A stretch of DNA of 64,000 bases from CAIMFV01 sp040757715 (GTDB lineage: Bacteria > Pseudomonadota > Alphaproteobacteria > Caulobacterales > Caulobacteraceae): positions 124,001 to 188,000 of the forward strand of contig JBFLWS010000004.1 in assembly GCA_040757715.1 (NCBI GenBank), read 5' to 3'. Each line of letters begins with the position of its first letter. Positions within the stretch are counted from its first letter, which is position 1. This document shows, in pieces, positions 7,947 to 15,466 of this stretch. A program made the position numbers and the translations under genes. Under the pieces are notes generated by a model. It did not search any database, was not told where the DNA came from, and saw only the letters and a program-made list of their open reading frames with translations.

Positions 7947-8978
7947 TTACACCGCCCGCGCCGGGCAGCGGCTTCCTGGCGGGCAATGCCGACCGCCGCA
8001 ACCGCTGGTCACGGACTCTTCGCGGCCAAGCGCGTCCCGCGTCAGCCGGGCGAGACCGTCGATGAACTCCGGCGCGATCCCCACCGTCGGCGCCCGCAAA
8101 TACATCGGACAGCCGGAGGCCTTGGCGAGATGCGCATAGTCCACGTCGAGCTCCACCAGGGTCTCCACGTGTTCCGAGACAAAAGCCACAGGAACCACCA
8201 GCAGACTTTGACCTGCCGCACCTGCTTGCTGGATCACCTCATTGGTGGCCGGACCGATCCATTTCAGCGGACCGACCCGGCTTTGATAGGCGAGCGACCA
8301 GGGCAGGGGCTCGCCCAGCGCCGCCATGATGGCCCGGCAGGTGCGCTCCACCTGACCGGGGTAGGGATCGCCCTTGGCCACGGTGCGTTCCGGCAAGCCA
8401 TGGGCGGAGAACAGGATCTTGATGTCCGCCGGCCGGCCGGCCTTTTCCCAGGTCTCCCGAATCTTGGCGGCATGGGCGCGGGCAAGACCCTCGTCCTCGG
8501 GGTAGCAGCAGATGGCGCGCACCCGGCCCGGACCCCTGTAGGCTTCGCGCCAGGCCTTCAGGCTCGACTCGGTGGTGGTGGTGGAGAACTGCGGATAGAG
8601 CGGCAGGAGCACCACCTCGTCCGGGGCGAACCCGGCCACCGCCCGCGCGGCGTCCTCGGTGAAGGGTCGCCAATAGCGCATGGCGATGAACACCTTAGCC
8701 TCGATGGCGTCATCGTGCAGCGCGGCGCTCAGCGCCTCGGCCTGAGCCTCCGTTTCCTTCAACAACGGCGAGGCGCCGCCCATCAAGGCGTAGGTCTTCT
8801 TGGCGTTGGGCGCCCGGGAAGAGGAGATGAACTTGGCCAGGGCGAGGCGAATAGGCGCCGGCGCGCCGATGATGGCCGGATCGCGGAACAGGTTGAACAG
8901 GAAGGGCTGTATGGCCTCCGGCGTATCCGGTCCGCCAAGATTGAACAGCACCACCGCCAGCCGGGTCTTCTGGCTCAC
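7947..8978 (-). CDS. hemH: Ferrochelatase HemH
   Basis: Inserts Fe2+ into protoporphyrin IX. 343 residues; starts LAVVLFNLGGPDTPEAIQPF, has the catalytic-site stretch LLFSAHGLPER and, near the C-terminus, FVSEHVETLVELDVDY with the conserved His/Glu residues. The tail carries cysteines in SGCGGRHCPPGSRCP. Caulobacter ferrochelatase is known to hold a [2Fe-2S] cluster at such C-terminal cysteines, so a cluster is likely here too. The start codon is GTG, overlapping the hemE TGA (GTGA), so it is coupled to hemE translation. Confidence 0.96.
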   Translation of the reverse strand: MSQKTRLAVVLFNLGGPDTPEAIQPFLFNLFRDPAIIGAPAPIRLALAKFISSSRAPNAKKTYALMGGASPLLKETEAQAEALSAALHDDAIEAKVFIAMRYWRPFTEDAARAVAGFAPDEVVLLPLYPQFSTTTTESSLKAWREAYRGPGRVRAICCYPEDEGLARAHAAKIRETWEKAGRPADIKILFSAHGLPERTVAKGDPYPGQVERTCRAIMAALGEPLPWSLAYQSRVGPLKWIGPATNEVIQQAGAAGQSLLVVPVAFVSEHVETLVELDVDYAHLAKASGCPMYLRAPTVGIAPEFIDGLARLTRDALGREESVTSGCGGRHCPPGSRCPARAV

Positions 8979-10009
8979 GCCTTGAACTCCACGATCCGCT
9001 TCAGCACCTGTTCCACGTGCGCCATGGGGGTGTCAGGCAAGATTCCGTGGCCCAGGTTGAAGATGTAGCGGCCGCGTCCCCAGGTTTCCAGAAGCGCGTC
9101 CACCCGACGATCGAGCGCAGAGCCCCCCGCGCGCAGCAGCAAGGGATCGAGCGCCCCTTGGATGGCCACGCGGTTTTGCAGCTTCTGACCGAGGGGGAGG
9201 GGGGTCGTGGTGTCGAGCCCCAGGCCCTGCACCGGAACCTGATCAAGATAGGTCTCCAGCATGGCTGGGGCCCCGCGCGGGAAGCCGATCACCGGCGCGG
9301 TGACGCCGAGTTCGCGCAACCTGGCCACCAGCGCCTTGTGCGGTTCAATGACCAGACGCTGGAATTGATCGTCGGCGAGGCCTTCAGCCCAGGATTCGAA
9401 CAGCTGCAGCACCTGGGCCCCCGCCGCCGCCTGCATGGCGAGATAACGGGCGGTGGCTTCCACCACCACGCTGAGCAGCTGATCGATCAGAGCCGCATCG
9501 GTATAGGCCATGGAGCGAACGCCGGACCGATCGCTGGAGCCTTTTTCAATCATGTAGGTGACGATGGTCCAGGGCGCGCCAGCGAACCCGATCAGCGTCT
9601 TGTCGGCGGGAAGAGCGGCGCGCACCCGCTTCAAGGTCTCGCCCATGGGGGCCAGGACCTTAGGCACCTTGTCCATCTCGCCCTGCATGGCTTCGATGGA
9701 GGGCAGATTGCCGAGCTTCGGACCCTCGCCGGTCTCGAACCAGACCTTCTGACCCAGCGCCATGGGCAGAACCAGAATGTCGGAGAACAGGATCGCCGCA
9801 TCGAAGGGATAGCGCCGCAGGGGCTGCAAGGTCGCTTCCGCCGCCTTTTCCGGATCGAGACAGAAGGCGATGAAGTCCGGCGCGGTCTGCCGCAGCTCCC
9901 GATATTCTGGAAGATAGCGGCCCGCCTGGCGCATGAACCACACCGGCGGCCGCGACTGCGCCTCGCCTTGCAACACGGACAACAGGGGCGGGACGAGAGG
10001 CTTTGTCAT
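8975..10009 (-). CDS. hemE: Uroporphyrinogen decarboxylase HemE
   Basis: Decarboxylates uroporphyrinogen III to coproporphyrinogen III. 344 residues with the diagnostic N-terminal motif PPVWFMRQAGRYLPEYREL, SDILVLPMALG, GFAGAPWTIVTYMIEKG, and the C-terminal FNLGHGILPDTP. The ATG at 10009 is preceded by a purine-rich AAGGGGG. It is first in the hemE-hemH-hemJ operon and points away from the putative replication origin directly upstream. In Caulobacter hemE likewise flanks the origin, and its promoter lies within it. Confidence 0.97.
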   Translation of the reverse strand: MTKPLVPPLLSVLQGEAQSRPPVWFMRQAGRYLPEYRELRQTAPDFIAFCLDPEKAAEATLQPLRRYPFDAAILFSDILVLPMALGQKVWFETGEGPKLGNLPSIEAMQGEMDKVPKVLAPMGETLKRVRAALPADKTLIGFAGAPWTIVTYMIEKGSSDRSGVRSMAYTDAALIDQLLSVVVEATARYLAMQAAAGAQVLQLFESWAEGLADDQFQRLVIEPHKALVARLRELGVTAPVIGFPRGAPAMLETYLDQVPVQGLGLDTTTPLPLGQKLQNRVAIQGALDPLLLRAGGSALDRRVDALLETWGRGRYIFNLGHGILPDTPMAHVEQVLKRIVEFKA

Positions 10010-10076
10010 GTCCCCCTTTAAGCGGCTCTTTCCGCTGAGCTCAAGTCAGGCTGTGACGAACACTCCCGTCCTACCC

Positions 10077-10114
10077 AAAAGAGTAAGTTTAAAAGATTTG
10101 AGACAGTTGTTTTA
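10077..10114. other. AT-rich block in the putative origin (candidate unwinding element)
   Basis: Thirty-eight bases including AAAAGAGTAAGTTTAAAAG are strikingly A/T-rich against the local background and lie on the hemE side of the DnaA-box pair. Caulobacter Cori also has an AT-rich element near hemE. Its role in unwinding is inferred. Confidence 0.55.
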
Positions 10115-10161
10115 CGGCTTGATGATGGTGACAACCTCGCTGCGGATGCCAGCATACAGGC

Positions 10162-10182
10162 TTATGCACAGACTTATCCGCA
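10162..10182 (+). other. Pair of DnaA boxes in direct orientation
   Basis: TTATGCACA (10162-10170) fits the TTATNCACA consensus, and TTATCCGCA (10174-10182) differs from TTATCCACA at one base. They are three bases apart in the same orientation. A half-box TGTGGA in reverse orientation follows at 10211. Confidence 0.75.
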
Positions 10183-10221
10183 TCGCCTCGCGGCCCGTCG
10201 CCCACCGCCATGTGGACGAGG

Positions 10222-10237
10222 TTAACAACCTCTTAAC
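10222..10237. promoter_or_regulatory. CtrA box 1 in the origin
   Basis: TTAACAACCTCTTAAC is an exact TTAA-N7-TTAA(C) CtrA site. Its left half overlaps a 15-base inverted repeat, GAGGTT-AAC-AACCTC (10218-10232). In Caulobacter CtrA binding at such sites represses replication initiation in swarmer cells. Confidence 0.8.
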
Positions 10238-10250
10238 GTGCTAAATCATA

Positions 10251-10266
10251 TTAACTTTTCATTAAG
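10251..10266. promoter_or_regulatory. CtrA box 2 in the origin
   Basis: TTAACTTTTCATTAAG is a second exact TTAA-N7-TTAA site, centred 29 bases from the first. Two exact copies this close in GC-rich DNA are unlikely by chance and support a CtrA-regulated origin. Confidence 0.8.
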
Positions 10267-10522
10267 AGATCGCCGCCTGTCCCCAATACACACGTTGAGC
10301 CAATCGGTCGCCCAAGGCCATTTCTCCTCCCTTCAACGCCGATCAAATCCACGGGGCGCCGATTGGGGCGCCGAAGCGCATGGTCATCAACGCCATCCCC
10401 GCCTATTTTGCCTCTGCGCGTTGATCCGCTCCTTTCGAGCCTTCAAGCGCACAGACGCGGGCGGGCGAGTCCCCGACTGTCCACCGCGCCGTCCCTAGAT
10501 ATTTTTGCTCCATGGAGCCCCG

Positions 10523-11410
10523 ATGGCCTCGACCCCGCGCGACCCTGGCGGATCCGCCGCCCCCGGCAGCGGCCGTCTCGCCACCTATTTCCATTGCCAC
10601 CTGGTGTCGGATTCCACCGGCGACACCCTATCGGTGATGACCAAGGCGGTGTGCGCGCGCTTCGACGACATCTTGCCCATCGAGCACATCTATCCCTTGG
10701 TGCGCTCGCCCCGGCAGATGGAGCGGGTGCTGAAGGAGATCACCGACGCGCCGGGCATGGTGATCCACACCATGGTCGACCGCGAGCTGCGGGCTACGCT
10801 GGAGCAGCGCTGCCGCGACATCGAAACGCCGTGCATCGGCGCGCTTGATCCCATGACCGCCGCGCTCGGGCGCTATCTCGGCGCGCCGCTCTCCAACCGG
10901 ATCGGCGCCCAGCACACCATGGATCCGGAATATTTCCATCGGATCGAAGCCCTGAACTACGCCATCGGCCACGACGACGGCCAAGGCGGCCAGAACCTCG
11001 AATCCGCCGACGTGGTGTTGGTGGGGGTGAGCCGCACCTCCAAGACCCCCACCTGCATCTACCTCGCCCATCGCGGCGTGCGGGCCGCCAATGTGCCGCT
11101 GGTGCAGAACGCCGCCGCGATCGAAGTGCTGCAGAACCTGAAACGCCCGCTCATCGTCGGTCTGGTGGTGGCGCCTGACCGCTTGCTGGAGATTCGTCGC
11201 AACCGGCTCCTGTCTCTGAACGAGTCGCGCCACAGCGCCTACACGGACCCGGACGCCGTGCGCGAGGAGCTTATCGCTGCTCGTCGCCTGTTCGAACGCA
11301 ACGGTTGGCCGGTGATCGATGTCACCCGGCGGTCGGTGGAAGAGACGGCGGCGGCGGTGCTCAACCTGGTGAACGCCCGCGCCGCCGCGCGGCAAGGACG
11401 TCGTTCGTGA
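10523..11410 (+). CDS. Pyruvate, phosphate/water dikinase regulatory protein (DUF299)
   Basis: Bifunctional kinase/pyrophosphorylase family that regulates pyruvate phosphate dikinase or PEP synthase by reversible threonine phosphorylation. 295 residues from the ATG at 10523, chosen for its GGAG five bases upstream; an in-frame TTG at 10505 is less likely. The N-terminal HLVSDSTGDTL motif and the P-loop VGVSRTSKTPTCIYLA, about residues 170-190, are diagnostic. LAHRGVRAANVPLV follows. It is the first gene right of the putative origin, as in Caulobacter, and overlaps maf by four bases (GTGA). Confidence 0.93.
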   Translation: MASTPRDPGGSAAPGSGRLATYFHCHLVSDSTGDTLSVMTKAVCARFDDILPIEHIYPLVRSPRQMERVLKEITDAPGMVIHTMVDRELRATLEQRCRDIETPCIGALDPMTAALGRYLGAPLSNRIGAQHTMDPEYFHRIEALNYAIGHDDGQGGQNLESADVVLVGVSRTSKTPTCIYLAHRGVRAANVPLVQNAAAIEVLQNLKRPLIVGLVVAPDRLLEIRRNRLLSLNESRHSAYTDPDAVREELIAARRLFERNGWPVIDVTRRSVEETAAAVLNLVNARAAARQGRRS

Positions 11411-11997
11411 AAGTCATCCTGGCATCCAAGAGCGCGACCCGCGCGCAACTGCTCGCCGGCGCGGGCGTCGCTTTCGAAGCGACCTCTAGCGGGGTCGATG
11501 AAGACGCCGCCAAGCAGAGCCTCCTCGCTGAAGGCCATGGACCGCGCGCCATCGCCGACGCCCTGGCCGAGCTGAAGGCTCTCAAAGTCTCGCGTCGGAC
11601 CAGCGATCTTGTGATCGGCGCCGACCAGACCCTCGATCTCGACGGCGTCCTGTTCGACAAGTCGGACACGATTGACGAGGCGCGCATCGTGTTGCGTCGA
11701 CTGCGCGGCCGCCGCCATCTTCTCCACACCGCCGTCGTCGCCGCCAAGGAGGGCGCGATCCTGTGGCGCGCGGTGGTTTCCCCAAAGATAGAGATGCGCG
11801 ACTTCAGCGACGCGTTCCTTGAAGATTATCTCACCCGCGAGGGCGAGGCCATTCTGGGCTCCGTGGGCTGCTATCGGCTGGAAGGCCTAGGCGCCCAGCT
11901 GTTCGCCAAGATCGATGGCGATCATTTCGCTGTCTTGGGCCTGCCCCTGATCGAGCTGTTGGGCTTTTTGCGTAATCACGGCTATCTGCGCGCATGA
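11407..11997 (+). CDS. maf: Maf family nucleotide pyrophosphatase
   Basis: Hydrolyses non-canonical nucleoside triphosphates to monophosphates, cleaning the nucleotide pool; Maf proteins are also linked to septum inhibition. 196 residues starting at GTG 11407, which overlaps the preceding TGA. The motif ILASKSATRAQLLAGAGVAF opens the protein, GADQTLDLDG is the active-site loop, and GSVGCYRLEGLGAQLFAKIDGD sits near the C-terminus (positions about 155-175). The standard SxSxxR is present as SKSATR. It overlaps aroE by four bases. Confidence 0.93.
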   Translation: MKVILASKSATRAQLLAGAGVAFEATSSGVDEDAAKQSLLAEGHGPRAIADALAELKALKVSRRTSDLVIGADQTLDLDGVLFDKSDTIDEARIVLRRLRGRRHLLHTAVVAAKEGAILWRAVVSPKIEMRDFSDAFLEDYLTREGEAILGSVGCYRLEGLGAQLFAKIDGDHFAVLGLPLIELLGFLRNHGYLRA

Positions 11998-12830
11998 GCA
12001 ATCGCACCCCCACGGGCGCGGCCATGGTGGCGGGGGTGGTGGGCGCCCCGATCCGCCACTCCCTGTCGCCGCTGCTGCACAACGCCTGGATCGCCGCCGC
12101 CGGTCTCGACGCCATCTACGCGCCCTTCGCGCCGCCGGAGGATGGCTTCGGCGATCTGGTCCAGGGCCTGCGCCGGGGGGTGATCCGCGGCCTCAACGTC
12201 ACCGCCCCCTTCAAGACCGAAGCCCTCGCCCTGGGCGATGAGGTCGACCCCGCCGCTGAGGCCGCCGGGGCGGCCAATCTGCTGCTATTCCAGACGGACG
12301 GCCGCATCATCGCCCACAACACCGACGGGATCGGGCTCCTCTACGCTTTTGCGCGCCAAGCGCCGGACTGGCGACCAGACGCCGGCGCGATCGCCATCAT
12401 CGGCGCCGGCGGCGCGGCGCGGGGGGCCGCAGCGGCGCTGAAGGCGGCAGGCGCCCGCGACGTCCGCATCGTCAACCGCACCCGCGAGCGCGCTGAATCC
12501 CTCGCTGCGATCTTGGATGTGGCTGGGTTCGGATTCGACGACAAAGCAGACGCGCTTGCAGGCGTATCCACCTTGATCAATACGGCGTCAGGTGGTTTCG
12601 ATCTCGTTGGCTGGTTCGCACAAGGGGCCCAGGTGGCCATGGACATGGTCTATTCGCCGCTGAAGACGCAGTTCCTGGCGGCCGCCGAGGCGGCCGGCCT
12701 CGAGATCGTCGATGGCCTCGACATGTTGATCGGCCAGGCGCGGCCAAGCTTTGAGGCCTTCTACGGTCAGCCGCCGCCGGAAATCGACGTCCGCGCCGTG
12801 GCTCTGGCGGAACTGGCGCGGCGCAAATGA
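11994..12830 (+). CDS. aroE: Shikimate dehydrogenase AroE
   Basis: NADPH-dependent reduction of 3-dehydroshikimate in aromatic amino acid synthesis. 278 residues. The substrate site has PIRHSLSPLLHN, catalytic Lys in LNVTAPFKTEAL and Asp in HNTDGIGLL. The nucleotide fold has IIGAGGAARGAAAAL and NRTRERA, the latter favouring NADPH. Start ATG overlaps the maf TGA (ATGA) and its own stop overlaps coaE the same way, so maf-aroE-coaE are one translationally coupled unit. Confidence 0.96.
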   Translation: MSNRTPTGAAMVAGVVGAPIRHSLSPLLHNAWIAAAGLDAIYAPFAPPEDGFGDLVQGLRRGVIRGLNVTAPFKTEALALGDEVDPAAEAAGAANLLLFQTDGRIIAHNTDGIGLLYAFARQAPDWRPDAGAIAIIGAGGAARGAAAALKAAGARDVRIVNRTRERAESLAAILDVAGFGFDDKADALAGVSTLINTASGGFDLVGWFAQGAQVAMDMVYSPLKTQFLAAAEAAGLEIVDGLDMLIGQARPSFEAFYGQPPPEIDVRAVALAELARRK

Positions 12831-13468
12831 AGACCCTCGGCCTCACCGGCTCCATCGGCATGGGCAAGTCCACCACCTCGGCGCTGTTCGCCGAAGCGGG
12901 GGCGCCGGTCTATGACGCCGACGCGGCGGTGCATGCGATCTACGCCAAGGGCGGTCCGGCCGCGGCGCCTCTGGAGGCCGAGTTTCCGGGCTGCACGCGC
13001 GACGGCGCCGTGGACCGTCAAAAGCTGTCGGCCCAGGTGCTTGGCCGACCGGAAAAACTCCAAAGGCTCGAGGCCATCGTCCACCCTTTGCTGGCGCAGC
13101 AACGCGCCGCCTTCTTCGAGGGGGCCGCGCAGTCGGGGGCGCCGTGGGTGGTTTTGGACGTGCCGCTCCTGTTTGAAACCGGCGGTCATCGCGGCGTTGA
13201 CGCCGTGGCTGTGGTCTCCGCCCCGGCCGAACTCCAGTGCGCCCGGGTGCTGGCGCGTCCCGACATGACGGCGGAGAAGCTCGAGTCCATTCTCGCTCGC
13301 CAGTGGCCGGATGCGAAAAAGCGCGCCCTGGCGGACTTCGTCATCGACACCTCGGTGAGCGTGGACGACGCCCGGCGTCAGGTGCGGGCGATCCTGGAGA
13401 CGCTGGCCGATCCCGCCTGGAAATCGACCCGCCCGCTGGACCTGGGCGACGAAGCCCCTCAAAGTTAA
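12827..13468 (+). CDS. coaE: Dephospho-CoA kinase CoaE
   Basis: Final step of coenzyme A synthesis, phosphorylating the 3'-OH of dephospho-CoA. 213 residues with P-loop LTGSIGMGKST at 5-15, the substrate motif YDADAAVH, HPLL in the middle, VLDVPLLFETGG and the lid region with DMTAEKLESILARQ. It starts on the aroE stop (ATGA) and is three bases from dnaQ. Confidence 0.96.
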   Translation: MKTLGLTGSIGMGKSTTSALFAEAGAPVYDADAAVHAIYAKGGPAAAPLEAEFPGCTRDGAVDRQKLSAQVLGRPEKLQRLEAIVHPLLAQQRAAFFEGAAQSGAPWVVLDVPLLFETGGHRGVDAVAVVSAPAELQCARVLARPDMTAEKLESILARQWPDAKKRALADFVIDTSVSVDDARRQVRAILETLADPAWKSTRPLDLGDEAPQS

Positions 13469-13471
13469 GGC

Positions 13472-14182
13472 ATGAGCCGCGAAATCTGCCTCGACACGGA
13501 AACCACGGGTCTCGACCCCAAGACCGGCCATCGGTTGATCGAAATCGCCTGCATCGAGATCGAATCCTTCGTCCCCACCGGCCGCAGCTTCCACAAATAT
13601 ATCGACCCCTGCCGTGAAATCGATCCTGAAGCGGAAAAGGTGCACGGCATCTCGCGCCGGATGCTGGACGGCAAGCCGAGATTTGAAGACCCCGAAATCT
13701 GCGACGCCTTTCTCGAATTCGTCGGCGATGCGCCCTTGGTGGCGCACAACGCGGCCTTCGATCGCGGCTTCATCAATCATGAATTGGCCAAGGCCGGGCG
13801 CGCCATTTTGCCCGATGCGCGCTGGACCTGCACCTACGAGCTGGCCAAGTCGCGCTTCCCCGGCGCCTATAATTCCCTCGACGCCCTGTGCAAACGGTTC
13901 AAGATTTCACTGGCCGAGCGTGAGAAGCACGGGGCGCTCATCGACACCCGACTGCTGTCCATGGTCTACATGGAGCTGCGCGGCGGCAAGGAGCGCGCGC
14001 TCGACCTTGGTCCCGTGCGCGGCGGCGGTCCAACGCTGACGGTCGTTGAAAGCCGGCCCGACTATGGCGCGCGTCCACGGACTCTCGCGCCCCGCCTCAC
14101 CGAGGAAGAGCGCGCCGCTCACACGACCTTTGTCGAGAAGACCTTGAAGGACAAGGCCTTGTGGCTGAAGCTCGACGCCTGA
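13472..14182 (+). CDS. dnaQ: DNA polymerase III epsilon subunit (3'-5' exonuclease)
   Basis: Proofreading exonuclease of the replicative polymerase. 236 residues. DEDDh motifs are all visible: Exo I LDTETTGLD, Exo II HNAAFDRGFI, and Exo III HGALIDTRLL with its histidine and aspartate. The C-terminal region after about residue 190 (TLAPRLTEEERAAH) would contact the alpha subunit. It lies in the same plus-strand run as coaE. Its last codons and stop fall in a 20-base palindrome shared with convergent secB. Confidence 0.95.
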   Translation: MSREICLDTETTGLDPKTGHRLIEIACIEIESFVPTGRSFHKYIDPCREIDPEAEKVHGISRRMLDGKPRFEDPEICDAFLEFVGDAPLVAHNAAFDRGFINHELAKAGRAILPDARWTCTYELAKSRFPGAYNSLDALCKRFKISLAEREKHGALIDTRLLSMVYMELRGGKERALDLGPVRGGGPTLTVVESRPDYGARPRTLAPRLTEEERAAHTTFVEKTLKDKALWLKLDA

Positions 14183-14194
14183 TTGATCAGGCGT
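14175..14194. terminator. Perfect palindrome over the dnaQ and secB stop codons
   Basis: ACGCCTGATTGATCAGGCGT is a perfect 20-base palindrome that encodes the final alanine codon and TGA of both convergent genes. As RNA it gives a stem of about eight pairs on each transcript. No U-tract follows, so termination activity is only possible, perhaps Rho-assisted or as a 3'-end stabiliser. Confidence 0.5.
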
Positions 14195-14678
14195 TGCCGA
14201 CCACGCCGGCGGCGGTTTCGCGCTGGGCGCGTTGGGCCGCATAGACGGCGCCAAAATCCAGCGGCTCGAGCAGGAAGGGCGGGAAGCCGCCCTCCGAACT
14301 CATCTCGGCGACGATCCGCCGCGCGAAGGGGAACAGATAGCGCGGGCATTCCACCAGAAGCACCGGCTCGAGTTGGTCCTCGGTCACGCCCTGAATCTCG
14401 AACAGACCGCCATAGATCAATTCCACCTGGAACGAGGTCTGACCCTCCTGCTGGGCCACGGCGTTCAGCTTCAGATCCACTTCGAACAGACCGTCGGGCC
14501 GCCCGCGGGCGGCCATTTCCACGCCCAACTCAATGGCCGGCTGACCTTGGGCCCGCAGGCTATCCGGCGCGCGAGGATTCTCGAACGACAGGTCGCGAAT
14601 GAACTGAGCCAGAATTCGAATCTGGGGCGCTTGCGGAAGGCCGGAGGCGTCTTGCGCGCCGTTCTCGACGTCGGTCAT
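14187..14678 (-). CDS. secB: Protein-export chaperone SecB
   Basis: Tetrameric chaperone that keeps presecretory proteins unfolded for SecA. 163 residues from the ATG at 14678. Typical stretches are QIRILAQFIRDLSFENP, EVDLKLNAVA, FQVELIYGGLFEIQGV and VECPRYLFPFARRIV, followed by GGFPPFLLEPLDF. The open frame extends 30 codons upstream, but that part is arginine-rich and unconserved. It is convergent with dnaQ (4-base gap) and divergent from the Tim44-like gene, with which it shares a 188-base promoter region. Confidence 0.95.
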   Translation of the reverse strand: MTDVENGAQDASGLPQAPQIRILAQFIRDLSFENPRAPDSLRAQGQPAIELGVEMAARGRPDGLFEVDLKLNAVAQQEGQTSFQVELIYGGLFEIQGVTEDQLEPVLLVECPRYLFPFARRIVAEMSSEGGFPPFLLEPLDFGAVYAAQRAQRETAAGVVGNA

Positions 14679-14866
14679 GGGGCGAACTTTCCAGCGCCGC
14701 GGTCGTTGCCCGATCCAGCGGCGGTTGACGGGAGCGGCTGCGCTATCATGCGGCGGCGTCCCGTGCAACGGACGAGGTTTCGATCTGAGGCTGACGCAAA
14801 CAGTGCTGGCGATTATATGGGGAATTAACTAAGGGCCTGTAGGATGGGATCAGGCGCTGTTCGACC

Positions 14867-15466
14867 ATGGACTCCTCGTTGCAAATCGCCCAACTGCTGA
14901 TTTTCGCCGCCCTGGCCGCGGTGGTGTTGTTCAACCTCTACGCTGTGCTCGGCAAGCGCGTCGGCCGGCAGCCGGAAGAGGTTGCGGCGCCTCTGGCCCC
15001 TGTGGCTCCGGCCCCGGAGACGGCGCCGGACGCGCTCGGCCTTGGCGCCTTGCGCGCTCGCGAGCCCGGCTTCGACCCGATGAAGTTCCTGGCTGGCGCC
15101 CGCAGCGCCTATGAGACCATCGTCAAGGCGTTCGCCAGCGGCGATCGCGACACCTTGCGCGGCCTGACCACGCCCAATGTCTTCGCCATCTTTGACGCCG
15201 CGATCCGTCAGCGCGAAACGGAAGGTCGCACCGAACAGGTGGAGTTTCTTAATGCACCGCGCGCCGACCTTGAAGCAGCGGAGGTCGCCTCTGATCTGGC
15301 GCGCCTCAAGGTGCGCTTTCTCTCTGAATTTCGCAGCCGTACCAAGGACGAGGCCGGAGAGGGTGTCGACGACCGCCGGGCCGCCGAGGTGTGGACCTTC
15401 GAGCGCCCTCTGGGCAGCCAGGACCCCAACTGGGTTCTGGCCCAGGTGGAGGCGGCGGAAGCGTGA
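14867..15466 (+). CDS. Tim44/TimA family membrane-anchored protein
   Basis: 199 residues. One N-terminal membrane segment (about 6-25, LLIFAALAAVVLFNLYAVL) is followed by a Pro/Ala-rich linker and a Tim44-like domain (about 65-199) starting FDPMKFLAGARSAYETIV. The domain ends with AEVWTFERPLGSQDPNWVLAQ, the typical Tim44 C-terminal motif. In Caulobacter a homologue, TimA, lies next to secB and faces the cytoplasm as an anchored protein; its exact role is unsettled. It overlaps mltA by one base. Confidence 0.88.
   Translation: MDSSLQIAQLLIFAALAAVVLFNLYAVLGKRVGRQPEEVAAPLAPVAPAPETAPDALGLGALRAREPGFDPMKFLAGARSAYETIVKAFASGDRDTLRGLTTPNVFAIFDAAIRQRETEGRTEQVEFLNAPRADLEAAEVASDLARLKVRFLSEFRSRTKDEAGEGVDDRRAAEVWTFERPLGSQDPNWVLAQVEAAEA

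Larger units (their letters stand above)
10010..10522. other. Putative chromosomal replication origin (Cori-type)
   Basis: A 513-base stretch without a credible gene, between divergent hemE and the PPDK regulator gene, exactly the neighbours of Caulobacter Cori. It contains an AT-rich block (10077-10114) in otherwise GC-rich DNA, two DnaA-box-like nonamers, two exact CtrA boxes, and further TTAA-rich sequence to about 10265. Genes on either side are mainly oriented away from it. A parS cluster lies 6-8 kb to the left. Small open frames here have no Shine-Dalgarno or recognisable product. DnaA and CtrA action is inferred from motif and position. Confidence 0.88.

Noticed and set aside
9009..9020. 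Further CACGTG-containing sequences, such as TGTTCCACGTGCG in hemE and GTTCCACGTGGTGG near 49747
   Set aside because: They match the ParB consensus on one side only, as expected by chance in GC-rich coding DNA.
10021..10505. Several short open frames in the hemE-regulator interval
   Set aside because: They lack ribosome sites and recognisable products and coincide with origin motifs.
14187..14768. Extended secB frame of 193 codons
   Set aside because: The first 30 codons are arginine/tryptophan-rich and unconserved; SecB begins at ATG 14678.
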